A stretch of 64,000 nt of DNA. It comes from Rhinopomastus cyanomelas (lineage: Eukaryota > Chordata > Aves > Bucerotiformes > Rhinopomastidae). The translations under genes and the position numbers were made by a program. This document shows positions 1 through 12,728 of this stretch, one piece after another. Position 1 is the first letter of the stretch, and the number at the start of each line of letters is the position of its first letter. The stretch lies in assembly GCA_013400115.1 (NCBI GenBank), contig VXBP01004525.1, forward strand, positions 85,697 through 149,696, in the 5' to 3' direction. The notes beneath the pieces are model-generated. The model had not been told where the DNA came from. It was given only the letters and a program-made list of their open reading frames with translations, and made no database searches.

Positions 1-243
1 AAATGAAAGACAGAAAGCTTTTTACTCCTCCACTGCCACGGTGAAAATTCCTGAAGCCAGAAGCACTGCAGATCCACTAACACAGCAGCACCACTCATTA
101 TCTTATAAAAGACCTTCCAGTAATGTGAAGGTTTTTCCTTTCCCCTTTACATTTCATAATTGGTACAGTTCATTACTGCTCTACACTATGACAATTACAA
201 TTTAGGGTTTTATTTTTAAAACTTGTAATAACTATGTAGAATT

Positions 244-625
244 CTGCCATTCAGCAAGACCTAGACAGGCTGGAGAGCTGGACAGAATGAAATTTAATGA
301 AGTATAACAAGGGTAAGTGTAGAGTCTTGCATCTGGGCAAGAACAACCCCAGGTACCAGTATAGGCTGGGGACTGACCGGTTGGAGTGTAGTGTAGGGGA
401 AAGGGACTTGGGGGTCCTGGTGGACAGCAGGATGACTATTAGCCAGCAATGTGCTCTTGTGGCCAAGAGGGCCAACAGCATCCTGGGGTAGATCAGAATG
501 GGGGTGGTTAGCAGATCAAGAGAATTTTTTCTACTCCTCTACTTTGCCCTGATGAGACCACATCTGGAGTATTGTGTCCAGTTCTGGGCTCCTCAGTTCA
601 AGAGGGATGTGGAGCTGCTGGAGGG
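244..625 (+). mobile_element. CR1 fragment, ORF2 3' region, cut at an N
   Basis: The sequence matches the CR1 reverse-transcriptase thumb and connection region: it encodes the YNKGKCRVLHLGKNNP and ERDLGVLVDSRMTISQQCAL blocks typical of bird CR1 ORF2. It is young-type. The copy stops exactly at the single N at 626, so the last few hundred bases and the octamer tail are absent. CR1 copies normally keep the 3' end, so this part is probably missing from the assembly. Confidence 0.92.
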
Positions 626-626
626 N
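626..626. other. Single-N join
   Basis: One unknown base follows a CR1 that is cut in mid-element. The sequence after it (tcatgatgaaaagc) is not CR1. This looks like a contig join with a placeholder gap of one base. Confidence 0.75.
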
Positions 627-1960
627 TCATGATGAAAAGCTTGAAAACATCACACAAACAAGAATGGTAGAAAGGAGTTGCAAATAACTACCAGGGGTAA
701 GCATATTACTTTCACTGCAAAATATTTCATTTGTTTGCAGGAGGAGAATTAGAGGCATAAAATTATTTGATACCCAGGTTCACTAGTTTGGATTTCTTCT
801 GCAAGAAGAGAATGAGCTCAGAATGAGCTACTCTGGATAGTGCCTTGACGTTTTGAATATTATTGCTCCCATTTATGTTTCTGTAGGTTTTGTAATACAG
901 AAACCTAAATGGGATGTGCTATCAGGACTTTTTTTTAGAAGAACCCCATAACTTTGGAACTGACTCCATATGGTGTCCCAGAAATCACTGAATTGTTGAG
1001 GCATGCTGCAGACATGATCCAATGCTCATCTCTTCTGAAGGAAGTTGCTGATTTTTTGTGTTACACAGTGCAGATGACATTACGTGCCTGTGTGTCTGTA
1101 TCCTGATCCACCTATTTATTTTGATGTTAAAGTCTATTGTGAATTCTTGTAGTCTTGGCAGAATAAGCATTACTTCATCCTGCAACTGATCGCAGGGATT
1201 ACAGTAAGAAGTTTAAAAGAGAAAAGACATTACTTAAATTGAGTAAAGAATAATCTAGCAAAATTTAAATATCAGGCTTTCAAGGAGCTTACAAGTCTTC
1301 AAAGGATTATCAGGTTAACTGATGCTGTTTGAAAAAAACTTCTGTTATACTCTATGCAGGAAAACCTGTGTTATACCCCAACATTGGGGTTGTGCTAACA
1401 TCAATCTTGCTATTAAGAGGCCTCAGCTGTATTTTAACCCTACTTTGTTTTGTTATATTTTGCAGTTTTTAATGAACTCATTATGTAATGCTGTCACTTT
1501 TTCTACCGACATGTAGACACAAATGGGATTGCATAATTAAAGACTAATGCTAGAAGAAAAAATTGAGCATCAAGCCTCTTTAGAAGAAAATTACATTTTA
1601 AAAATTGATCTGTTAATAAGACAGCAGAAATCAAATTAATCAGCTTGCAGAAAGAGATGCATTTAAGCCTGATGTCATTGCAAAGATGCACTCTTTCAAA
1701 GAAGGCATACATCTGTACAAATGACTCTTATATTATCTGCTTTTAAATTGTTACAAAGCAAATGCCAATTTTGCATTTTAAAAGGATTATTTATTTTCTT
1801 TTGCCATTGTCCTGTTTGAGTTAGAATAGAACTAATTATCTTCCATGATTTTACTTCTCAGCTCAGTCTCTTCTAAGTAACTGCCCTTCCTGTAGTTAAC
1901 GGCATATCTGTGCAGTCTCTGCTCCTACAGGTGAGCTACTACCAAGGGTTGGTCTGCAGA
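627..1960. other. Unique AT-rich sequence, no gene seen
   Basis: Only short open frames (up to about 70 codons) with no recognisable domain, and no repeat family that I recognise. Confidence 0.6.
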
Positions 1961-1984
1961 AAGACTCTTGCATAGACTTGCTCC

Positions 1985-2145
1985 TGTGAAGATGAAAGTC
2001 ACTGCTAAATCCTGTGTGCCACACTGCTGGGTTCAGAACTGATTTTGTATATATTTGTATATATTTATACTGTTGTTATTTTCATTAAAGCAGTTTTAGC
2101 TTTCCAAGTTATAAGACAAGTTTTCTTCATTGCCGGTAGACGTTT
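1985..2145 (+). mobile_element. Possible degraded endogenous-retrovirus LTR 3' part
   Basis: A run of TATA-like units (tatatatttgtatatattta, 2047-2068) is followed by cattaaagcagttttagc and a pyrimidine-rich stretch. This order (AT-rich promoter-like block, ATTAAA polyadenylation-type signal, short U5-like tail) resembles the end of avian ERVL-type LTRs. No clear TG/CA ends or target duplication were found, so ordinary AT-rich sequence is a real alternative. Confidence 0.27.
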
Positions 2146-2281
2146 ATAGCAGCTAGTCAACCCTGAGGGAGATTTACCTATTGATTATTACCGCTAAAAT
2201 AAGTTACCACTAATTATTACTTTGATAGTAGGGTCAAAATGAAGACAAGATGTTTCTTGGGTATAAAAAAGACTATGACAT

Positions 2282-2665
2282 TCATAGAATCATAGAATCA
2301 TTAGGAATTGAAAGGGACCTCGAAAGATCATCCAGTCCAATCCCCCTGACACAGCAGGATCACCCAGACCAAGTCACACAGGAACACATCCAGGCGGGTC
2401 TTAAATGAAGGAGACTCCACAACCCCCCTGGGCAGCCTGTTCCAGTGCTCTGTCACCCTCACTGGGAAGCAGTTCCTTCTCAGATTGATGTGGAACCTCA
2501 TATGTTCTAGCTTACACCCATTGTCCCTTGTCCTATCACTAGATGCCATAGAGAAGAGCCTGGCTCCATCCTCCTGACATCCACCCTTCAAATATTTATA
2601 GACATTAATGAGGTCACCCCTCAGTCTCCTCTTCTCCAGACAGAAAGACTGGGAGACTGAACCCA
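2282..2665 (-). mobile_element. Young-type CR1, 3' end, 5'-truncated
   Basis: Begins with the reverse complement of the octamer tail (tcatagaatcatagaatc) and runs through the 3' UTR and the last codons of ORF2. The reverse strand still reads LRGDLINVYKYLKGGCQEDGARLFSM over much of its length. It is 5'-truncated near the 'LFSLEKRRLRGD' block, where the match to other copies fades at about 2645-2665. Confidence 0.95.
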
Positions 2666-3249
2666 TCAGTGAAATATCAGATCACAGGTCTTTGTTTGGG
2701 CACTCGCATATCACATGGCACTTCAAAACTTAAAACCAAATGACCTTCAACTTGTCCACCACTCACTGTTTCTCCAGAACTTGTTGCAAAGAACAAAAAG
2801 ATCCACAAAGTTTATTCCCCTGTTCTACTTCCCCCTTTAAGAGTGTGTTTTACCTGTTGAGGTTTAAGTTTCCTGTGTAAATAAATTCCATGAGTTTTTG
2901 GAATCCATCAGCTTTCACTTGAGTCTGATCCAGAACAAGGTTATTGTCAGATGCGTCTCTGTAAAATGCACCGAAGCACTGGCTGAAGGAGGCCAGCACA
3001 TTTCTGTGCACTTTAAACTGGAATTCACCAATACCAGTGGTGCAGTCAGAAAGGAAACCAGCTTCTCACTGCTTGCTCAGTCTATCTAGAAGGTGCTCAC
3101 AGTGATGGCAATACTGCATCTTGACCTGTAGCCTCTCTGTGCTGATCAAATACAAAAATCCAAATTATTGATTTACATGTAAGATCTCACTTTGTAGCAG
3201 GGCAAGTTAATGATTAGAAATGAGTCAGTGTTGAACCTGCTTGTGATCC
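2666..3249. other. Unique sequence, no gene seen
   Basis: Moderate-GC unique sequence leading into the CpG island. The 63-codon open frame at 2898-3089 has no recognised domain. Confidence 0.5.
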
Positions 3250-3635
3250 CCGCGGGACTGTTGTGCAGTAGCACTTCTGTACGAGGTGTAGGAGACAGGT
3301 GCATCCTTCTGGACTCAGGGAGCTGCGAATTTCAGAGACGGAGGGGGACAGGGCAAAAACGCGTCTGCGCCCGCACCCCCAGCCTAGGGGAGATTAGCCC
3401 GCCTGAGCTGGCTGGGCTCAGCCCCAAAGGGGCCGGGATGGGCAGAGCCGGGGCTCGGGGGCTCCAGAGCGATGCCGCGGGCCAGGGCCTTAGGACGGTG
3501 AACGGGCCGCAAACGCAGCTCCCCCAGCCCGGCTTCTACACTCGTCCGGCCTCGCCACCGGCCCCGCCGCGGCCCTTCGCACGGGCCCAAGCCCGCCTCT
3601 CTCGCAAGCCCTGGGAGCCCCCGTGCCGCTGCCCG

Positions 3636-3673
3636 CAGCAGGGCCCGACAGCAGGGCCCGACAGCAGGGCCCC
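3636..3673. repeat. 13-bp tandem repeat, three units
   Basis: The unit cagcagggcccga occurs at 3636-3648 and 3649-3661, then a near copy ends at 3673. It lies inside the CpG island. Confidence 0.9.
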
Positions 3674-3679
3674 GCGCAC

Positions 3680-3718
3680 CTGCGGAGGCACAGGACGGCC
3701 CGGGCCGGGCTCCTCCAT
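3680..3718 (-). CDS. Candidate first coding exon in the CpG island (speculative)
   Basis: On the reverse strand an ATG at 3718 sits in a fair start context (gacATGG) and opens 13 codons reading MEEPGPGRPVPPQ. These end at a good splice-donor match, CAG|GTGCGC, with the GT at 3679-3678. A short GC-rich first exon with a donor, inside a CpG island, is the arrangement expected for a vertebrate gene start whose next exon lies to the left or outside the window. No protein family can be assigned from 13 residues. Without a donor the frame stays open to 3536, but that extension is low-complexity and unconvincing. This is inference from composition and splice signals only, and a chance match is quite possible. 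Confidence 0.2.
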
Positions 3719-3720
3719 GT

Positions 3721-6700
3721 CACCGATTAAACAGCGTGTTTTCCAGAAATTCTATCTATTATGTGCTTTTCCTGAAATATCTGCTTCTACTGCCTCCAAA
3801 TATATAGTGCTCTTTCTTAAGAAATATTTTTTTAAGCAACACATCATTTTTAATACATTGTAATGCATTGTTTTCATCCACAAAACCGTGAATATTAAAA
3901 AAAATTAACTTTAATTGGAGAAACATCTTAACAGGATCAATGCACAGCTATTTCTGCAGTCTCGCCGCTCCTGTCTGGACAACACGGTGTTTTTACTGCT
4001 GTGGTCAAGGCAGGACTCCACATTTTAACTCCAACAAAAATACTATAGGTGATCAAGCAGCTAGATCAAGTCGAGTGAAATGTTCTCGCTGAAATTACCA
4101 TGTGAAGACAGGTATTTACTGCTAACACACTGCAGAGTTAAAGATTCTCTGTCCCTTTCTGCTTCACAGCTGTGTATTTCTACAGACATTTGGTCTTCCC
4201 TAGGAAGACTTTGAAAGTGTTACTTGCATATAGAGTAGAAAGTAACTTCAACCATTTGGAAAATAATTTTATATACTTTTGACTGGAGGTTGAAAAGATT
4301 GTTGATGGTGAGAAAAAGTGTCATTTCACGTAACCGATCCTGAACTTTCTGAAGTTTAGAACAAATAAATACCTGGAAACAAGTACTCAGCCTAAATCTC
4401 ATCTATAGACAAAGTGGTATCAACAGAGAGTGTCCACAATGAGTAGTTTTACTAGCTGCAGATGAAGATATCCTGTAAAAACTGAAATAAGTAAATACAG
4501 TTTGCATTCTTGTATTTTAAAATATTCCTAGTACTCTTTTAAAATAACCAAGGAAACGAGATTATTTGTAATATGATAAAAAGTAATTGGTTTTCCTTGA
4601 TGTCAGTGGACAGTTGGAAAATAAATCCTTTCAAATAAGTTATTAATTTTAAGAAGAACAGATACACGATTGACAGTACATCAAGCTTCTATCCTACCAT
4701 GTGGTAAACAGCACTACTTTGGCTTCTACCACAGCTAAGTGACAAATGTGAATAATTATGCTTAAAATGTAGTAAACCAACATATTTTCTCTAGAATGCT
4801 CTTTACCACTTACTCTATTTTCTCAATATTATTAGGAAAAATGTCTCAAAAATTCTGTTCTTGAGCTATGCTAGGGTTGTTTTTGTGATCTGCTTGATTT
4901 GCATGCTGCTCCACATCTGACAGTCATTTCTAAATGATTGAGAAATTTCTTCTGCACCAACTCCAGAAAGTCTTGTGACAATTACTGCAATCTCTGCAGA
5001 TGCATGAAAATTATTCTCCTACTCAATTTTAAAAATGTAAAGCCTCTCTTTTTGTTTTAGCTTACCAATATGATGCTACCGCCATGGGAGTACTGAATAC
5101 AAATATGCCCACGTTAAATAAAAATGTGTTTATAATATCAAAATGTAGACATAGACAACTTCAAGTATTCTTTCTTTCATCCATCACAACCAAAAAAAAG
5201 TGAGATTCTCTGTTCTGTATAGGTGGCATGCATAATGTAATCTGCCTACAGTTATTCTGGTATTTATTTTTATTTATTAAAATTTCATATTTAAGTAATC
5301 TGTTTGTAAATTCACAGAATAAATTTTGGGGGGTTCTATTATGTTATGGCATAGATCTAATTATGCAATGCATACCTTTCTATTTACTCCAAATTAAATA
5401 TACATTGTTCAGCAGTGGTCAGGGTGGTTTGAGGAAGACAAATCACTGGCAGCCAAAGAAATATTTAAAAATTTTATTTCCAATGCAGCCCACAATTATT
5501 TAATGGGTTTTTTTTTTTAATTTATGGTCTCTTTTTTGTTACATCATTCAGCTTCCACACTGTATTCGCAGTTTTGGAAACAAGGGTATTTTTTAGCAGC
5601 AGTCTTTTATCTCTCTTTTCCTATAAACTTACGTTAATCATGACCCTTTTGGGTGCCCATTTCATATGCTGCTTTGGCACCTTCTTTTCAGCATCTTCTC
5701 AGCGACTCAGAAAAAAATCAACACTGGAGTACAAATTATCTCCCCATACTCCTGCACATGGTCTACTGAGATTGGAGAAAAATATCTTGGTGAAGGAAGA
5801 AACAGCCAGGCTTTGTTAGAAAGAGTTGTCTTGCCCCTTTGTTTCACAGCCTTATCACATTTCAGAGCAAAGCACTTAATGCACCGTATCAATGCAATTT
5901 AATGTCGTGACTAAGGTGGCACAGGTTTACTGTCCACACAGTGACCCTCCTCAGGAGTTCATTATGCCCTGCTGGCGTAACTAGTTGAAATTTTATGACA
6001 TGTCTGTGATCTCTATATCAGGTTGACAATTCAATCTTGGGAAAAAAGGAGAACCTCACTCCCTTAAATTTTTGTTGATTATTTTTGTCGGAAACATTCT
6101 TCTCAGGCTGCATTTTGCCCTGAAGAGGAGGTTTAATCAACACTGACATTGCTCCAGGTTGTTCTACAAAGGTCTGATGGATTGAGCCTTCTAATTGCTC
6201 ATAGGAAAGGTGAATCAGAAAACCTGTGTCACCCAAAGAGAATTTTTTTTTTCCTTTCAGAATGAAATTGAAGAATGGATACAGCAAAATCTTGGATGTA
6301 TGGTCTCCCAGGGTCCCAAAACCTGTAGGCATATTTGGCTTGACACTGGAAAAAAGCAAAGATGAACTGTGTTTCAGAGACCTAAAGCCTGATTTGCAAC
6401 AAAACGCTGTGGCGAGTGTTATGAAGAAGACAACATGGAGGAGGGTGATCATGGCAAGGTCATACAGTCGTCTAATTTTTCTATAACACATCTTGATGTC
6501 TTTGATCATAGCAAAGATTTTATTTGTAATAAGCAGCTTGCTCTGTCTGCTGTGATCTATCTACCACAAACCCCTTTGTCTTTTCTGTGTGCTTCGAACA
6601 GATAACCACCGAAAAAAGGGCAGCAGATGCAAAGACACTTAAACTGGTAAAGCCCAAATGGTGAGAGGGAACAAAGAAGACATTTGCTAATGCAGAAGCC

Positions 6701-9700
6701 CTCCTTTACATAACACAGAAAAAAATGTTTTTCCTTTAGAGAACAATAAAACTTCTTTAAAGAGCTTATGGAGAAAAGAAATATACAAATATTACTGAAA
6801 AATCAGAGACTGAGGAACAGGAAAATTAAACACTTGGAAATTACAACTAATTAGCATGAGATGTGATAGATTTTTTAAAGCTTTTTTAACATTACCTCTA
6901 ACATCACATTTCTGCATTGCAATGCGATGTAACTGTCACTCAGTTCACATATTTTGGGCTTGCAACTGCATCATCTAGATCTTTCCCTTTAAACAAACAG
7001 GCCAAATACCCTCAAATGTGTTGTTCTGAGAAATAAACCATGAGGATGGTCACCAGCTCTTCCCAAGCCTTTGTATCCTGAGCTACTAATATTTCAAAGT
7101 TCTGTGAATGTCAAGCAGACCCAGTTTCTTTCCTACCATTTTCACTGGGATTTTTCATCATTTTAGTTAGAGGAAGATTGCAGCCTTCATCATATGGTGA
7201 ACATGGCCAGGCAGAGCTGAGAAACAAGTGTCTTTGTTAACAAAACTGAGAGACCATCTGAGCAGCAGCTGTCTTTAGTTTCGTCATCCTTTACACCCAG
7301 TGTTAAAAATACTAAGAGAATTAGGCCTCTCTGTAGAAGAAAAAAATTAAAAAATAAAAGGTTCAAGTGAAAACTTTGCGCACAAGAAGATACCAAAAGT
7401 AAAGACTAGATATTTGAATGGACTTCCAATGGATTCCAAGTATCTGATTCTGTGATTCAACTGATTTTTTTTATTTCTTACCACTGCATGCGTTCTTTTC
7501 CTTCAAGAAATTCTAATCTCTGCTCACTGGGCAGAGGAGTCAGAGCTTTGCTTTACAGCAAACGCAACAGGAATGTAACCGGTCTCTTATTCCAGTTTTT
7601 AGACATTTATTGTGGGAGAAAAACAAAGTGTAAGGAAGAAAGGGGGTGGTAAATGTACTAGGAGGCAGAGGAGATAAATTGTGCATGTACATGTGTGGGA
7701 GAGCAGAGTGAGTCCAGATAAAGAAAGTCATCTTTGAACTTTCTTTCTGCCTTAGCATCATCAGATTTTGGTCCAGCATCAAACACTAAGACTAATTTTC
7801 TGTTGGAAGGTTAATTTATGGCCATCATGTAAGATCAAACTTCTTTTAGTAATTACATAACATTGAACTGATTTGGAAATGGCTTCTTCTGCAGGTGATA
7901 GTGACAAAGAAGTAGATTAGGATTTTAAAGAAATACAAATAAATGAGGCAATAGAAGAAAAAGGAGACAGGAGGCTGACAAGGTAACTGAAAATATACAA
8001 CAACATCTCTAAAATACCATATGGCAATATATTTAAAATATGAGAAAGAAGCTATCTGAGACAATTCTCTTTATCCTGAGATGCTTTTGTCGTTAGAAAG
8101 TGCTAAGGGAGAGATACATTGCAAAAACATCACTAAAATTTAGTCATAGAAAGGGATCTGTATCTTATGACTAGTAAAAGATATTTTATGAAATTGTGAG
8201 TTATTGCATCACTGTTAGGGTTCTGCAGAAATATCATAAACAATCCAGCAACAACACCCGTGGGAGTTATGGCCATAAGCTGCTTTTATTTTGTTGCAGT
8301 GTGTTCACATTTAACAGTACTGTTTAATTAATGATCACGACGAGGAACTAAGATGAGAAAGGTGACTGTTGGCTGTGGTGTAGGTGCATTAATTTTGAAA
8401 AAAATATCTGATACCAAATTCAAAAAGCATTGTTCTGCCTGGATAAATAATTTAAATCATTCATCATTTTTAGTCCTCAGTTGTAAAGACGATTACATCA
8501 TTTGAGAAAAAAATGAGGCTAAAATTGGCAGATAAAGTAATTACTTCTCAGGAGAAGCAGCTTTCTAAATTAGATTGCCCCTTTATGAGTAAGCAGAAAA
8601 GATTACTATGAGACTAAGCAGATCTACAGAACAAGGCCTGGAAAAACACACCTTCACTGCAGGAAGAATTTTAAAGAGAGCAGCTAATGGCTTATCCTCT
8701 TTTAAGAGAGCTTTGTGTTCTGGAATTCAACGAACTGGTGTCGGAGTCCTAGTACATTGAAATAAATGCAAATGAGAAAATAGCAAACCTGGTAGCAAAA
8801 GGAAAATGTGCTGCATGGCTGTTTCCAAAGATATCAGAGAAAGGAAAGTATTAAATATTGCTCATGCAATAACTACTGGTTCTGGGGCTTTTGATGATGT
8901 TTGACCTTAAAACTGATTTTTAAGAACATCAAATGGAGAAAAGAATTTAATCTCCTTAATATATATTCCCTACCTCCATGGGGGTAAAAAATGGGCTTAG
9001 ACACATGACTTTCCAGCATTAGTAGAAAGTTTCCTCAAGAGCCTGTAATCACCTAGACGAAAATCAGACTTCAGCAGATGGAGGGCTTGCTCGTAGCAAT
9101 GTTGTTCTGGAATTCATTGATGAGCTACAATTTTATTTTTCAAAAACAGAACACAAAGGGAAGAGACATAGAAAAGAAAGGCAAAACACTGGATGCTTTC
9201 CATTTCTTGAAGTCAAGATCCAAATGTAACATCAAGATGATGCTAATATTATACAAGCTTGCTGCACTGCACCAAACTCGCAGAACATACTGCACTACTT
9301 AAAACACTGCCACACTCTCTCCACAAGCAGACTGACATAAAAGAGCCTCCCAAGTTATTTCTAGCATTAAAATGTTTATCAGTCAGGAAAGCCATTCATT
9401 TAATCATCTTAAAAGGGTGTAATGTATTGCTATGTTATCCATTCATTGCTGCGTATTCAACATTGCAGTGGTAGGTAAAACTAAAATCCAAAATAATTGT
9501 GCTTTTCCACTGCACAGAAGCTTCCTTTTGAGAGCAAAAATACCTTGTCTCTTCACTTGCATCTTTGACATCAAGTCCACAAGGGCTTTCTGTTATAGAG
9601 GATCATGCAGTTTTACAGCAAGACACAGAATTACTTGGGCCATAAGTAAGATAAGAGCCACGTTCCACCGTAGGAACAAAAGAAAAAAGGCATTGCAGTA

Positions 9701-9744
9701 TTTATAGCACAGATATCATTTGTACCCGTGAAATGTTGATATCT
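3721..9744. other. Long AT-rich unique region, no confirmed gene
   Basis: About 6 kb without recognisable CR1. The longest open frame is 163 codons on the reverse strand (6018-6509). It is partly hydrophobic near its start but resembles no family I know. A strong acceptor-like tract precedes a forward open frame at 6261 and is listed separately. The rest is low-GC sequence typical of an intron or gene desert. Confidence 0.55.
6261..6486 (+). CDS. Weak exon candidate behind a strong acceptor-like tract
   Basis: A run of ten T followed by tcctttcag ends at 6260 and is a textbook 3' splice-site shape. After it the forward strand is open in one frame to a stop at 6486 (starts MKLKNGYSKILDVW, ends ARSYSRLIFL). 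A second frame reads NEIEEWIQQNLGCMVSQ before stopping earlier. No domain is recognised and no matching donor was found. The opposite strand is also open over the same bases, which lowers the weight of either. Probably chance, possibly a terminal or decayed exon. Confidence 0.12.
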
Positions 9745-10255
9745 GCTCCATGAACTGGATGAAGAGATAGAGTGCAATGTCAGCAAGTTTTCTGATGATA
9801 CAAAGCTGGGAGTGTTGCCTGATTCACCAGAAGGCTGTGCTGCCATTCGGTGAGATCTGACCCTACTGGAGCATTAGACAAAGGAGAACCTAATGCCTAA
9901 TGAATTTGAAGATGGACAAGTGTAGAGTGGTGCAGCTGGTGGGGGGAGAACTCCATGCATCAGTACAGATTATGGGTTGTCCTGCTGGAAAGCAGCACCA
10001 TGGATAAAGACTTTGGAGTTCAGGTGTTCAGTAAGTTATCCACAGAGCAGCAATGTGCCCGTGTGGCCACGAAGGCAATTGGGATCCTGGGATGCACTAA
10101 GAAAATGTGTCCATCTGGTTACTGGATGCTTTCCTTCCATTTTGCTCTCCTATCATGCAACCATACCTGGAATAGTGAGTCCAGTGATGGAGTCCCACAC
10201 TCAAGACAGGGAACTGCTGGAGAGAGTCCAGCATAAGGCTATGCTGACATACTAG
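9745..10255 (+). mobile_element. Old diverged CR1, reverse-transcriptase/thumb region
   Basis: Recognisable CR1 blocks are present in broken frames: 'gtcagcaagttttctgatgatacaaagctggg' corresponds to the SKF-DDTKLG palm motif, and later parts match the 'SQQCARVA' and 'GILG' blocks. There are many stops and indels. The 3' end is missing, and a reverse-strand CR1 begins a few bases later. Confidence 0.85.
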
Positions 10256-10268
10256 CAGAGGACATCAA

Positions 10269-10445
10269 GAATCACAGAACATTATGGATTGGAAGGGACC
10301 TCAAAAGATCATCTAGACCAAGTCACACAGGAACATATTCAGGTAGATTTTAAATGTCTCTGGCGAAGGAGACTCCACAACACTCCTGAGTGGCCTGTTC
10401 CAGTGCTCCATCACCCTCACTGTGAAGAAGGTCTACTTCCATGCC
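10269..10445 (-). mobile_element. CR1 3' end, reverse strand
   Basis: Starts with a decayed tail (aatcacagaacattatgg) followed by attggaagggacctcaaaag and the 3' UTR-type sequence. A deletion removes the 'ccaatccccctgacacagcaggatcac' segment found in sister copies. It sits directly against the older forward CR1. Confidence 0.9.
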
Positions 10446-12643
10446 ATATACACTCTCTACATCCTTGGCTTATTACAGATTAGACCTGCCCAGCCTGGCA
10501 ATACTCATATCCCTAACACGGGACATATGCAGGTCATAAAGTAGATTTTATGCAATAGTTGGCTGATTAACACCTCCAGAAAAGGCCCAGAGACTTTGGT
10601 TAGATTGACATCTACCTGCTGGACACCAATATACACATTTGAGCACTGAAGAACTGCCCTTCAGAGTGTTAAAATTTCTTACAGTGTTTTGGCTAGGTCA
10701 GTGTAGGCTTGCTTTAGGAAGGAAGAGCATCACCCAAAGGACACAAGACAAGCTTCATGAGCTGGTTTAAGGGACAGAGACCATCTCCTAGCTCATTTTA
10801 TTTCATATTAAAGACATAACAAAGCGAGTCAACCTACAAACAGACTGAGCAATCACCTGTCATATGTAGAGAACAGGAGAGTATAACTTGCTGACAGTCT
10901 AAGTCTCTTGCAACAGCAAGGCATGAGTCATCTAGAAATGGTGATCTGGTGATCTGTGGTCCATGCTGCAGAAAGAAGTTTAAAACATCCCCAAGGTCTA
11001 TGCCTATCAGTACTGGGGCGCCTAGCTTGTACACCCTGAGTTTTTATAGGGACATACCTTCCTGTAACATTCTGCTCAGGGTAACCCTGTAAGAAGATTT
11101 TCTTCCCTTCAAACAAAATCCTTACAGCTTCCTGTTTTTCTTTACTGACATCAAAAATCAGACACCCTCAGGGAAGATAATGCACACCATGGCAGATCAG
11201 CTTGAAGCACTGTTTTTTTCACAGACTACCATAAATCTCCAATTTAAGACTTAAAACTGATGCCAGATGCCAGATCAGATCACTCTCTCTCAGGTGCACT
11301 GGGAAAAGTGCCAGGGTCAGGCAATTCTGTGCTAGAAACTGGACAAGGAGCATGACCTAATTCTAGCACATGGACACCTCTTGTGCCAGAAGTACCTCCA
11401 GTGGTGTTACTAGCTGTGTCCCATATGGCCTATTTCTGTTCTCATTCTGAATCAAAAGCGCTGCTCACTACCCCACCATCAGCCCAGTGGTTTTGCCATT
11501 CCTGTGACTTCTACCAGACGCAGCTCAGTCAGGAAATCTAAATTGCAAATAAAATTTAATAACGTATGCAGCACTAATAAGGTTAGTACATCTAAGCCAG
11601 ATTTGCTCTTCGTGATTTTCCATAGCTAAGTAAATAAATGCCTTTCCTCCATTGATGAAGCACTGAATTTTTCTGCTTATAATTCCTTGACGTGGAAGGC
11701 ACACGAGCACTGGAAGTACTTCACAGATTCTTCTATGGCAGTGAACTTGCATGTATAAAAGCTCTTTTAGCAGTTAGGGAAAGGGAAGTTCTGAACATGC
11801 AGTATGACTGTGAAAATAATAAGGTGGATGAAAACCATGGAAAGGTGAGAGATTAAAGTAAGAGGGAAGGAAAAACAGGTGAGAAAAATGAGAACACCAT
11901 GCTGAAGCTGTACTGAAGAATCTGCAAGCCTTAGATACTTGTCACTCAGGAGAGGAAAGGAGAGGAGAAATAAGTCAAAAATATATTTTGTATCTACAGG
12001 CAGGGTATTTTTATATTGAAAACCATCTGTCTTACAAAAGTTCAGGTCGCATCATTCAGTTAGATAATTATAAGCCCTTCCAAAGACCCAGTTTTAGGAG
12101 AAAATGCTAACTTGGGTTCCTGGCCTGAAATAGCTGTAGGCTTTGCTTCTGAAGCATGACAGAGGTAAAATGGATGTGGTCAAAAATCCTTTCAGCTTCA
12201 GAAATTACTGCTCCCTACAGGAAAGTGGAGTTATGATTGTAAGGCTGCTCCAAGTCACTGGGACCCCAGTAGCCCCAGGGTTCGTGATTCAGAGTGCACA
12301 GCCAAGACAGTGTGAGCAACATCCCACAGGAGATTTGAATACTCAGGTTTCTTTAACAACCAGAGAGGCAGGAGTTTTACTCTACGTGAGGTACCCACTC
12401 TTTCACTGCCCCCAGTGCTATAATTAGTAGATACTGCCATGCCTTTCCAACAGGGAAGTCACTGCTGGCTCACAGCAGTTTAATTGGTTTGTGATATGTC
12501 TCTGCTCACCATGACCCCTCTTGATTGTTACAGGCCAAGGTCTCTCAGCATCCCTTGATATTCATTTCCACTCATGTTTTTGGTGAGCTCTTTGGTCTCC
12601 AGAATCACTTCCAGGATCTTTCTTCCAACCAAGATCACAGACT
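10446..12643. other. Unique sequence, no gene seen
   Basis: Mixed-composition unique DNA. Open frames stay under 100 codons and show no domain. Confidence 0.55.
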
Positions 12644-12728
12644 TGTAGAATGTATTGGGTTGGAATGGACCACAGGTCATCTAGTCCAACCCTACAACAA
12701 GCAGGGACATCTCTAACAGATTGTTTTT
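12644..12728 (-). mobile_element. Classic CR1 3' tip
   Basis: tagaatgtattgggttgg, then atggaccacaggtcatctag and 'tccaaccctacaacaagcagggacatc'. This is the common older CR1 terminal pattern, reverse strand, about 85 bp. Confidence 0.85.

Larger units (their letters stand above)
3250..3720. promoter_or_regulatory. CpG island, candidate promoter
   Basis: The stretch is strikingly GC-rich and full of CpG dinucleotides (gccgcgg, cggccgg-like runs, aaacgcgtctgcgcccg), inside sequence that is otherwise AT-rich and CpG-poor. In birds such unmethylated islands usually mark promoters. It also contains three 13-bp tandem units. No TATA box is obvious. Either strand could be transcribed; a possible reverse-strand first exon is listed separately. 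It could also be an island with no gene nearby. Confidence 0.7.

Noticed and set aside
3210..3863. 217-codon forward frame across the CpG island
   Set aside because: Composition is driven by GC-rich Pro/Arg/Gly codons and the flanks are AT-rich. All frames are open because stop codons are rare in such sequence.
6018..6509. 163-codon reverse-strand frame as a membrane protein gene
   Set aside because: The one hydrophobic stretch is short, no family is recognised, and the opposite strand is also open. No splice or promoter support.
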